Assembly: GCA_016212085.1 (NCBI GenBank)
Contig: JACRHL010000003.1
Coordinates: 248,001 to 312,000 of the forward strand
Reading direction: 5' to 3'
DNA from: Nitrospirota bacterium
Lineage (GTDB): Bacteria > Nitrospirota > JACRHL01
DNA: 64,000 bases
Made by a program: the position numbers and the translations under genes. This document shows, piece by piece, positions 25,199 to 32,526 of the stretch. The notes beneath the pieces were generated by a model. The model was not told the DNA's origin, searched no databases, and worked only from the letters and a program-made list of their open reading frames with translations. How positions within the stretch are numbered: the stretch's first letter is position 1; each line of letters starts with the position of its first letter.

Positions 25199-26746
25199 TC
25201 AGCGCCCGTGCGCCCACCCCGGCAGCACCCCCGCCTCGATGCCGAAGGCGGGGATGATGACCAGGTAGGCGAGCGCCGTCACCAGCACCACCCCGATCAG
25301 GTTCAGGGCAAAGCCGGCCCGCGCCATCTGCGGGATGCGGACGTGGCCGCTGCCGAACACGATGGCGTTGGGTGGCGTGCCCACCGGCAGCATGAAGGCG
25401 CAGGACGCGCAAATCGCCGCCGGCAGCATGAACAGCACCGGGTTTTCGCCGATGGACACGGCCATGGCCGCCAGCACCGGCATGAACAGGGTGGCGACGG
25501 CGGTGTTCGAGGTGATCTCGGTGAGGAAGGTCATCACCAGGCACAGCACCACCAACAACACCAGCAGCGGCGCGCCGGCCAGCACCGTGAACCCGCCGCC
25601 GATCCAGGCCGCCAGCCCCGAGTCGCTCACCCCCTCCGCCAGGGCCAGTCCGCCGCCGAACAGCACCAGTATCCCCCAGGGGATGGTCTGGGCGGTCTCC
25701 CAGTCGAGCAGGCGGCCATTGCGGGTGGGTTGTGCCGTGCCCAGGTCGCCGGCGGGGATCACGAACAGGGCCAGCACCGCCACCATGGCCACGGTGGCGT
25801 CGTGCAGATAGGCCTCCACCCCCAGCAGCGACGACCAGCCGGGCACGGTGAACGCCCCCAGGTCGATGGGCGCGCGGAACACCCAGCCCAGGGCCGTGCA
25901 CAGGAACACCAGCGCCACGCGCCGCTCCGGCCCGTTCATGGGCGGCAGGACGGCCAGCCGCTCGGCGATCACCCGCCGCCCGCCGGGCAGCTCGGCCAGG
26001 TGGATGGGAAAGGCGACGCGCGTCAGGTACAGCCAGGTGAGCGGCACGAACACGATCACCAGCGGCAGCCCCACCTGCATCCACTTGAGGAACGTGACCG
26101 GCGGCGCGTCCGGGAATATCTGCGCCAGCTGGCTGGCGAACACCACGTTGGGGGCGGTGCCCACCAGGGTGCCGATGCCGCCGATGCTGGCCGCGTAGGC
26201 CACCCCCAGCATGAGGGCGGTGGCCAGGGCCGCAAGCTGGGGGTCGTCCTCCACGCGGGTGCCCGCGATCAGCGCCGACTCGGTGACGATGGCCATGCCG
26301 ATGGGCAGCATGATGAGGGTGGCGGCGGTGTTGGATATCCACAGGGAGATGAAGGCGGTGGCCACCATCATGCCCAGCACCAGGCGCCTGGGCGACACCC
26401 CCACCGCCGCCACGATGGTGAGGGCGATGCGCTCGTGCAGGCTCCAGCGCTCGATGGCGCGGGCCAGCATGAAACCCCCCATGAACAGGAAGATGAACGG
26501 ATGGCCGTAGGCGGGCCCCAGGTCCGGCGCCTTGACGATGCCCAGCAGCGGAAACGCCGCCAGCGGCAGCATGGCGGTGACGTGGATGGGCACCGCCTCG
26601 GTAACCCACCAGACCGCCATCCACACGGCCACCCCGGCGGTGCTCCAGGCGGCCTGGCCAAGCCCCTCCGGCGGCGGCGCAAGCCACATCAGGACGAACA
26701 GGGCGGGGCCGGCGTAAAGGCCGATATGGCGGACGCGGTGAATCAT
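25199..26746 (-). CDS. SLC13/DASS-family sodium-coupled anion transporter
   Basis: A 515-residue inner-membrane protein with about 11-12 hydrophobic helices. The two inverted halves carry the Ser-Asn-Thr substrate/sodium loops: FISLWISNTAATLIMLPIG in the first and TFLTEITSNTAVATLFMPV in the second. The GTPPNAIVFGSG motif near the C-terminus is also typical. Members import dicarboxylates, citrate or sulfate with sodium. Specificity cannot be read; sulfate would fit with the sulfite reductase but the genes are far apart. The ATG at 26746 follows a short spacer with no clear ribosome binding site. Confidence 0.9.
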   Translation of the reverse strand: MIHRVRHIGLYAGPALFVLMWLAPPPEGLGQAAWSTAGVAVWMAVWWVTEAVPIHVTAMLPLAAFPLLGIVKAPDLGPAYGHPFIFLFMGGFMLARAIERWSLHERIALTIVAAVGVSPRRLVLGMMVATAFISLWISNTAATLIMLPIGMAIVTESALIAGTRVEDDPQLAALATALMLGVAYAASIGGIGTLVGTAPNVVFASQLAQIFPDAPPVTFLKWMQVGLPLVIVFVPLTWLYLTRVAFPIHLAELPGGRRVIAERLAVLPPMNGPERRVALVFLCTALGWVFRAPIDLGAFTVPGWSSLLGVEAYLHDATVAMVAVLALFVIPAGDLGTAQPTRNGRLLDWETAQTIPWGILVLFGGGLALAEGVSDSGLAAWIGGGFTVLAGAPLLVLLVVLCLVMTFLTEITSNTAVATLFMPVLAAMAVSIGENPVLFMLPAAICASCAFMLPVGTPPNAIVFGSGHVRIPQMARAGFALNLIGVVLVTALAYLVIIPAFGIEAGVLPGWAHGR

Positions 26747-26883
26747 GGGTTCCAGGGTGGGGCCCGATGATACCCGGTTTGGGGGTGCAAATGCGCCTCC
26801 CCGCCCGCCCCGTTCCGCAAAAGTGCTGGGCCAGGGCCTTATTCCCCTTGCGGCGCGGTGGCGCATCCGGTACGTTCCCCGCC

Positions 26884-27480
26884 ATGGCAGGTGGCATCCG
26901 CATCATTTCCGGCAGCGCCCGTGGGCGGCGCGTGGCGTGCGCGCCGGGGCTGGCGGTGCGCCCCACGGCGGCGCGGGTGCGCGAGGCGGTGTTCAGCATC
27001 CAGGGCGACCGGGTGGCCGGGGCGCGGGTGCTGGACCTGTATGCGGGGGCCGGCACCCTGGGGCTGGAGGCCCTGAGCCGGGGCGCCGCCCGGGCGGACT
27101 TCGTGGAAGCCAACCGCGTGCACGCGGCGTTCATCCGCGAAAACCTGGAACACATGGGGTTCGCGGACCGTGCCGGGGTGTTCTGCCAGGACGTGCGCCG
27201 CTTCGTGGCCCAGCGCCGTCCCGGCGGGTACGACGTGGCCTTCGTCGATCCGCCATACGGCGCCGGTGAGCTGCGGCACCTGTTGCCGGCCCTGTGGGAC
27301 GCCCATATAATGGCCCCCTCGGGCATCATCGTGGTGGAGCACGCCCAGCGGCCCGGCGGCCCGCCCGCCGGGCCCTGGCACACCGGGCGCACCTACACCT
27401 ATGGCAAGACGGCGATCACCCTGCTCCATCCCCCCGGCGCGGAGCCAGACGCCGGCCCCCACGGGAACGAGACGGAGTAA
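26884..27480 (+). CDS. rsmD: 16S rRNA (guanine966-N2)-methyltransferase
   Basis: A 198-residue class I SAM methyltransferase of the RsmD family. It begins with IRIISGSARGRRVACAPG and RPTAARVREAVFSI, has the SAM-binding LDLYAGAGTLGLEAL, and the catalytic DPPY in VAFVDPPYGAG. It modifies G966 of 16S rRNA during 30S assembly. Its TAA is immediately followed by the ATG of coaD, a very common rsmD-coaD arrangement. The tail (~20 residues, Pro/Gly-rich) is not conserved. Confidence 0.95.
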   Translation: MAGGIRIISGSARGRRVACAPGLAVRPTAARVREAVFSIQGDRVAGARVLDLYAGAGTLGLEALSRGAARADFVEANRVHAAFIRENLEHMGFADRAGVFCQDVRRFVAQRRPGGYDVAFVDPPYGAGELRHLLPALWDAHIMAPSGIIVVEHAQRPGGPPAGPWHTGRTYTYGKTAITLLHPPGAEPDAGPHGNETE

Positions 27481-27963
27481 ATGAAACCCCACGCCATCTA
27501 CCCGGGCACCTTCGATCCGGTGACCAACGGCCATCTGGACATCATCCGGCGCTGCGCCCCCCTGTTCAACCAGGTCACCGTGGCGGTGGCGGTGAACCCG
27601 GCCAAGACGCCCCTGTTCTCCATCGCCGACCGCCTGGAAATGCTGCGGGACGCCTGCGCCGACCTGCCGTTCGTGCGCGTCACGTCGTTCGAGGGGCTGC
27701 TGGTGCGGTTTGCCGAGTCGCAGGGCGCGCAGGCCATTATCCGCGGCCTCCGGGCGGTGTCGGACTTCGAGTACGAGTTGCAGATGGCGCTCATGAACCG
27801 GCGCCTTTCGGACCGCATCGAAACCGTCTTCCTGATGCCCAGTCAGGAGTATACTTACCTATCTTCCAGCATCGTGAAGGGAGTGGCCAGGGCGGGCGGC
27901 GACGTCAGCGAGCTGGTCCCCCCCGGTGCCCAAAAAGCGTTGGAGGCATTAGCGCACCCATGA
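27481..27963 (+). CDS. coaD: Phosphopantetheine adenylyltransferase
   Basis: A 160-residue hexameric nucleotidyltransferase making dephospho-CoA from 4'-phosphopantetheine and ATP. It has YPGTFDPVTNGHLDIIRR with the catalytic TxGxFDPxxxxH signature, AIIRGLRAVSDFEYE and YTYLSSSIVKGVARAGGDV. The start directly abuts the rsmD stop and its TGA overlaps the ATG of the aminotransferase gene, so three genes appear co-translated. Confidence 0.97.
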   Translation: MKPHAIYPGTFDPVTNGHLDIIRRCAPLFNQVTVAVAVNPAKTPLFSIADRLEMLRDACADLPFVRVTSFEGLLVRFAESQGAQAIIRGLRAVSDFEYELQMALMNRRLSDRIETVFLMPSQEYTYLSSSIVKGVARAGGDVSELVPPGAQKALEALAHP

Positions 27964-29228
27964 CCGCCCCGTCTTCCGATCTGCCGCCCCTGGCCCAGCG
28001 GCTGGAAAAGATCGCCCCGTCGCAAACCCTGGCCATGGCGGCCGTCGCCCAGCGTCTCAAGGCGGAGGGGATCGACGTGGTGAGCCTGGCCGCGGGCGAG
28101 CCCGACTTCGCCACCCCCGCGCACATCCAGGAGGCGCTCATCGCCGCCATGCGCGCCGGCAAGAACGGCTACACCCCCACCAACGGCATCCCCCAGCTCA
28201 TCGACGCCATCATCGGCAAGTTCAAGGCCGACAACGGCCTCGCCTACGGGCGCGACCAGGTGATCGTCGGCGCCGGCGCCAAGAACATCCTCTACACCCT
28301 GTTCCAGGCCCTGGTGGACCCGGGCGACGAGGTGGTCATCTGCGCCCCCTACTGGGTCAGCTACAAGCCGCAGATCCAGCTCAACGAGGGGCGCGTGGTG
28401 TCCATCAACACCCGCGAGGCGGACGGGTTCGTGCTCAACCCGTCCATCCTCGAAAAGACCCTGGGCAAGAAGACCAAGGCCATCGTCCTCAACTCGCCCA
28501 GCAACCCCACCGGCGCCGGCTACACCAAGGCCGATCTGGAGGCGGTGGCCGACATCGCCCTGCGCCACAACCTGTGGATCATCTCGGACGAGATCTACGA
28601 GAAGATCGTGTTCGACGGCTTCGAGCACATTTCCATCGCCTCCCTGGCGCCGGAGGTGGCGGCGCGCACCATCGTGGTGAACGGCATGTCCAAGTCCTAC
28701 GCCATGACCGGTTGGCGCCTGGGCTACGCCGCCGGCGACGCGCGGGTCGTCAAGGCCATGAGCAAGGCCCACAGCCAGAACGTCTCGAACGCCCCGTCCA
28801 TCGTGCAGTGGGCGGGCGTGGCGGCCTTGACGGGCGACCAGGGCTGCGTAAAGGAAATGGTGGCGGCCTTCCAGCAACGGAAGGACTACGTGGTAAAGCG
28901 CCTGAACGCCATGGAGGGGGTCGAGTGCGTCTCCCCCAAGGGGGCGTTCTACGCCTTCCCGCGCGTGGCCCGCCACTTCGAGAAGAAATACGGCGACACC
29001 GTCATCAAGGGCTCCGTGGACCTGGCCACCTACCTGCTGGAGGAGGCGCGGGTGTCCCTGGTGCCGGGGGCCGCGTTCGGCGTGGACGAGTGCATCCGCA
29101 TGTCCTTCGCCTGCGGCATGGATCAGCTCAAGGAGGGCCTGGACCGCATCGAGACGGCCCTGGCCAGGCTGGTGCCCACCGAGCATTACGAGAACTTCCA
29201 GGTCCACCAGGAGCAGAAGCGTTTCTAG
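27960..29228 (+). CDS. aspC: Class I aspartate/aromatic aminotransferase
   Basis: A 422-residue PLP-dependent fold-type I aminotransferase. The Schiff-base Lys245 is in GMSKSYAMTGWRLGY. Other family blocks include LAAGEPDFATPAHI, LNSPSNPTGAGY and IISDEIYEKIVFDG. It belongs to the subgroup I-gamma aspartate aminotransferases that follow coaD in several deltaproteobacteria; aspartate to oxaloacetate is the most likely reaction. It overlaps coaD by 4 nt (ATGA) and is followed after 2 nt by the FmdB-like gene. The C-terminus is about 20 residues longer than usual. Confidence 0.88.
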   Translation: MTAPSSDLPPLAQRLEKIAPSQTLAMAAVAQRLKAEGIDVVSLAAGEPDFATPAHIQEALIAAMRAGKNGYTPTNGIPQLIDAIIGKFKADNGLAYGRDQVIVGAGAKNILYTLFQALVDPGDEVVICAPYWVSYKPQIQLNEGRVVSINTREADGFVLNPSILEKTLGKKTKAIVLNSPSNPTGAGYTKADLEAVADIALRHNLWIISDEIYEKIVFDGFEHISIASLAPEVAARTIVVNGMSKSYAMTGWRLGYAAGDARVVKAMSKAHSQNVSNAPSIVQWAGVAALTGDQGCVKEMVAAFQQRKDYVVKRLNAMEGVECVSPKGAFYAFPRVARHFEKKYGDTVIKGSVDLATYLLEEARVSLVPGAAFGVDECIRMSFACGMDQLKEGLDRIETALARLVPTEHYENFQVHQEQKRF

Positions 29229-29230
29229 CG

Positions 29231-29455
29231 ATGCCGATCTATGAATACCGCTGCGTGAAGTGCAATCACGTGTTCGACGTCATCCAGAAGGTGACGGACG
29301 CGCCGCTTTCCGAGTGTCCCGAGTGCGACGGCACGCTGGAAAAGTGTGTGAGCGGCCCCGCCATCCAGTTCAAGGGCAGCGGGTTCTACATCACCGACTA
29401 CACCAAGAAGGGCCGCGGCCCGAAACAGGGCGGGGGCGGGGGCGACGACGCCTAG
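29231..29455 (+). CDS. FmdB/CxxC_CxxC_SSSS-type zinc-ribbon protein
   Basis: A 74-residue protein starting MPIYEYRCVKCNHVFDV, with a second pair CPECDG, so one zinc ribbon. GPAIQFKGSGFYITDY is the usual FmdB-family continuation. The tail is Gly/Asp-rich. The family is named after a putative formamidase regulator but its molecular role is not established. It is the last gene of the rsmD-coaD-aspC run and converges on rseP. Confidence 0.9.
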   Translation: MPIYEYRCVKCNHVFDVIQKVTDAPLSECPECDGTLEKCVSGPAIQFKGSGFYITDYTKKGRGPKQGGGGGDDA

Positions 29456-29470
29456 GGCCGGTTGACACAA

Positions 29471-29491
29471 CGGGCGGCACCCGGCCGCCCG
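29471..29491. terminator. Hairpin between convergent fmdB-like gene and rseP
   Basis: CGGGCGGC (29471-29478) and GCCGCCCG (29484-29491) form a perfect 8-bp stem with a 5-nt loop, in the 61-nt space between the two convergent stops. There is no clear T run, so it may act as a bidirectional pause or a Rho-assisted site. Confidence 0.45.
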
Positions 29492-29516
29492 ATCCGCTCC
29501 CCCGTTCCCGGTCCCC

Positions 29517-30596
29517 TCAGCCGCCGGTGAACAGGCGCATGATGTCGTTGTAGAAGGCGAACGCCATCAGCGCCAGCAGGGCGAACAGCCCCGCCTGCTG
29601 CGCCACCTCGCGCACGCGCACGCTCACTGGGCGCCCGAGCAGCGCCTCGGCGGCCAGGAACACCAGGTGGCCGCCATCCAGCACCGGGATCGGCAGCAGG
29701 TTCAGCACCCCCAGGTTGACGGACAGCAGCGCCACGAACAGGAGCACGTTGAGCAGCCCCTCGTTGGCCTGCTGGCCGGTGATCTGGGCGATCAGGATGG
29801 GGCCGCCGATGGTATCGCTGGGGATCACCCGCTGGATCAGCTTGACGATGCCCAGCACGGTGAGCTCGGTCACCTCGTAGGTGCGCTGCGCCCCCAGCAC
29901 CACCGCGTCGACCGGGTTGTGGCGCTGCACGAAGGTGGTTCCCTTGGGGCCGATGCCGATCTGCCAGGTGTCCACCGACTCCCCGAAGATGTTCTTGGCG
30001 GTGGTGCGCACCGGGGTGATGGCCAGGTTGCGCACGACGCCGTCGCGCTCCACGCCGACCTCCACCGTGGTGCCGCCCACCTCCTGCACCCGCGCGCGGA
30101 TCTGCTCCCACTCGCGGATCGGCTGGCCGGCCAGCGACACCACCACGTCCTCCGCCCGGATGCCCGCCACCGTGGCGGGCGAGTCCGCCACCACGGCGCC
30201 GATGCGGGAATCCATCACCGGCACCCCCCACGCGAACACCGCGCAGAAGATCACCAGCGCCCCCAACAGGTTGAACAGGGGGCCGGCAAACACGATGGCC
30301 ATGCGCTGCCAGACGCTCTTGCCGGCGAAGCTCTGGGAGCGATCCCCGGCGCTCATCTCCGTGTCCACCTCCTCGCCGAACATCTTGACGTAGCCACCCA
30401 GCGGGATGGCCTTGAGGGCATATTCGGTGGCGCCGCGGGTGCGCGAGAAGACGGTGGGGCCGAAGCCGATGGCGAAGGTCAGCACCTTCACCCGGCAGGC
30501 GCGGGCCACCAGGAAGTGCCCCAGCTCGTGAATAAAGATCAGGAACGCCAGGACGGCGATGAACGCGATGATGGCTTGTGGCGTGAGCTGCGGCAT
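29517..30596 (-). CDS. rseP: RseP-type site-2 membrane metalloprotease (M50)
   Basis: A 359-residue inner-membrane zinc protease. The HExxH motif is H23-E24-x2-H27 within TM1 (FIHELGHFLVAR). GYVKMFGEE follows, then a single periplasmic PDZ domain at about 120-200, and the third ligand motif LNLLPIPVLDGGHL. E. coli RseP has two PDZ domains and 450 residues, so this is the shorter form. It cleaves membrane-bound anti-sigma factors and remnant signal peptides. The membrane anti-sigma protein encoded at 3.3 kb is a conceivable substrate (speculative). The ATG at 30596 begins just before TM1. Confidence 0.93.
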   Translation of the reverse strand: MPQLTPQAIIAFIAVLAFLIFIHELGHFLVARACRVKVLTFAIGFGPTVFSRTRGATEYALKAIPLGGYVKMFGEEVDTEMSAGDRSQSFAGKSVWQRMAIVFAGPLFNLLGALVIFCAVFAWGVPVMDSRIGAVVADSPATVAGIRAEDVVVSLAGQPIREWEQIRARVQEVGGTTVEVGVERDGVVRNLAITPVRTTAKNIFGESVDTWQIGIGPKGTTFVQRHNPVDAVVLGAQRTYEVTELTVLGIVKLIQRVIPSDTIGGPILIAQITGQQANEGLLNVLLFVALLSVNLGVLNLLPIPVLDGGHLVFLAAEALLGRPVSVRVREVAQQAGLFALLALMAFAFYNDIMRLFTGG

Positions 30597-30674
30597 GACA
30601 CCCTGTTGCGTGGCGTTCCGCCGCGCCAATGATGGCACCGTGCGGACACGCTCCGGATTGATGACGGTTCCGGG

Positions 30675-30701
30675 ACTTATCGGCGGATTCCACCGATAAG
30701 T
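30675..30701. repeat. Perfect 9-bp dyad upstream of rseP
   Basis: ACTTATCGG (30675-30683) and CCGATAAGT (30693-30701) are perfect reverse complements with a 9-nt gap, in the 128-nt anmK-rseP spacer and about 80 nt upstream of rseP. The A+T-containing arms and 18-nt centre-to-centre distance look like an operator; no T run follows, which argues against a terminator. Confidence 0.5.
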
Positions 30702-30724
30702 CTACCCGTGTGGCCAAAAACCGG

Positions 30725-31864
30725 TCAAACCATTGGGGCCGGGGTGAGGGCGCCCAGCACGGCGGCGCCCCGCGCGCCGGTCACCCTGGGCAGGTTGCCC
30801 GGCTCGCCCCACAGGTGGCGGCAGGCCAGCTCGGCGAAGGCCATGGCCTCCAGCGCGGTGCCCGGTACCCCCGCATCGTCGGTGGTGCGCACGGGCACGC
30901 CGGGCAGGCAATCGGCGATCATGGCCAGCAGGGTGCCGTTGCCGGCGCCGCCGCCGCACAGCAGCACCTCGTCCGCCCGGCCCATGCGCATCACCTCGCG
31001 GGCGATGGTGTGGGCGGTGAGCGCCGTGGCGGTGGCGAGCGCGTCCGCATGCTCCAGGCCACGCGCGGAGGCATCCGCCGCCAGCCGCTCGGCGTAGGGC
31101 GCGCCGAACACCTCGCGGCCGGTGGACTTGGGGGCGGGGCGGGAAAAATAGGGGTTGGCGAGCAGCTCGTCCAGGAACGGCCGGTCCACCCGGCCCCGGG
31201 CGGCCCATTCTCCATTCTGGTCCATGGCCTGCCGGCCGCCGCTGAAGCGGTGCGCCAGGGCGTCCAGGACCATGTTGCCGGGGCCGCTGTCGAGGGCGCC
31301 GACATCCTCCAGGCCGGTTCCCGCCTTGAGCCAGGTGACGTTGGCGATGCCGCCGATATTGACCACCGCCCGGCTCTTGAACGGATGCCCGAACAGCACG
31401 TGGTGCAACAGGGGGGCCAGGGGGGCGCCCTGCCCGCCCAGGGCCAGGTCGGCACTGCGGAAATCGGCCACCACCGGTGTGCCCAGGGCGGCGGCGATGC
31501 GGCTGGCGTCACCCAGTTGCAGGGTTCCCGGCGGGTGGGCGTCCGGCGCGTGCCACACGGTCTGGCCGTGGCTGCCCACCACCGCCACCCGCGCCGGCGC
31601 GTGGTCCGCCGCCGCGCACAGGGCCAGCGCCGCCTGGGCGAAGGCCTCCCCCAGCTCCGCGTGCAACCGGCAGATGCCCTCCGTGTTCAACTGGCCCCGG
31701 GCGGCGGCCAGGATGCGCTCACGCCGCGCGGGGGGGTGCGGCACCTCGCAATAGTGCCGCAGGGTGACCCGGCGCGGTTTGCGCTCGACGGTCACCAGGG
31801 CGGCGTCGATGCCGTCCGCCGAGGTGCCGGACATGAGGCCGATGGCGGTAAGGGTATCGCTCAT
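30725..31864 (-). CDS. anmK: Anhydro-N-acetylmuramic acid kinase
   Basis: A 379-residue ASKHA-fold kinase that hydrolyses and phosphorylates 1,6-anhydro-MurNAc to MurNAc-6-phosphate during cell-wall recycling. It starts LTAIGLMSGTSADGIDAALV (phosphate loop), has VVGSHGQTVWH, NIGGIANVTWL and LCGGGAGNGTLLAMI. The ATG at 31864 overlaps the upstream periplasmic protein's stop by 4 nt. Length is normal (E. coli 369). It indicates peptidoglycan recycling together with the carboxypeptidase elsewhere in the window. Confidence 0.95.
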   Translation of the reverse strand: MSDTLTAIGLMSGTSADGIDAALVTVERKPRRVTLRHYCEVPHPPARRERILAAARGQLNTEGICRLHAELGEAFAQAALALCAAADHAPARVAVVGSHGQTVWHAPDAHPPGTLQLGDASRIAAALGTPVVADFRSADLALGGQGAPLAPLLHHVLFGHPFKSRAVVNIGGIANVTWLKAGTGLEDVGALDSGPGNMVLDALAHRFSGGRQAMDQNGEWAARGRVDRPFLDELLANPYFSRPAPKSTGREVFGAPYAERLAADASARGLEHADALATATALTAHTIAREVMRMGRADEVLLCGGGAGNGTLLAMIADCLPGVPVRTTDDAGVPGTALEAMAFAELACRHLWGEPGNLPRVTGARGAAVLGALTPAPMV

Positions 31865-32430
31865 TCCAGTTGGTGCTGAATCTTCAGGATCAGGTTGGTG
31901 GAGTCGTTGTCGAGCCGGTAGGTGTTGGTGAGCTTCAGGCCGGTGCGGCGCTCCGGCAGGGCCACCTGGAACACGTCCACCCACATGCGCTGGCCCACCG
32001 GATCGTACAGGATATCGCGGCTGAAGTCCTGGGCGGTCACCCGCAGGCGCAGGGTTTCCGCCACGCGCACCGACAGGTTCACGTCCTGGCCGAACATGCG
32101 CGCCGGCGCGCCGGAACCCAGCTTCAGGTCGGTGCGGCGCAGGCGCTCGACGCCCTCCAGCGGCGTGTCCTTCGCCCAGTCTTGCAGGTTTTCGAGCACA
32201 TAGGTCTGGGACACGCGCATGGCCCTGCTCTGCCGCGCCGCCAGCAGCGCGCGGTCGTCCTGCCAATAGCCCGCGTCCACCTGCAACCGGTCGTAACGGC
32301 GGTCCTGGTCCGCCTGGGTGGGGGTGAGGCGCAGCTTCAGCAGCGCCATGTCCATGGCGTGGGCCGGCGCCGCCGCACAGACCACCGCGGCAGCCAACAC
32401 GCCCACCGTGATGATTCCTCGATGTTTCAT
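31861..32430 (-). CDS. Periplasmic protein of unknown function
   Basis: A 189-residue protein with a clear signal peptide (MKHRGIITVGVLAAAVVCAAAPAHA, cleavage after AHA). The mature part is hydrophilic, with alternating beta-like segments such as VNLSVRVAETLRLRVTAQDF and LTNTYRLDNDSTNLILKI (shown in part), resembling a small beta-sandwich or short barrel. No family is recognised. It overlaps anmK by 4 nt and lies 96 nt downstream of the composite ATPase gene on the same strand. Confidence 0.75.
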   Translation of the reverse strand: MKHRGIITVGVLAAAVVCAAAPAHAMDMALLKLRLTPTQADQDRRYDRLQVDAGYWQDDRALLAARQSRAMRVSQTYVLENLQDWAKDTPLEGVERLRRTDLKLGSGAPARMFGQDVNLSVRVAETLRLRVTAQDFSRDILYDPVGQRMWVDVFQVALPERRTGLKLTNTYRLDNDSTNLILKIQHQLE

Positions 32431-32526
32431 GCCACGCCCGTCACCCTGGCGCCGTCCTCCCCGCCGGCACCCCGCCGTTCACCACCCCCTCGTTTGATGA
32501 TAGCGGCATCCGGCGCCAAATGGCGG

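Noticed and set aside
25166-26770. Plus-strand open frame of over 500 codons, His/Gln-rich
   Set aside because: Exactly mirrors the DASS transporter gene on the other strand; composition matches an antisense shadow.
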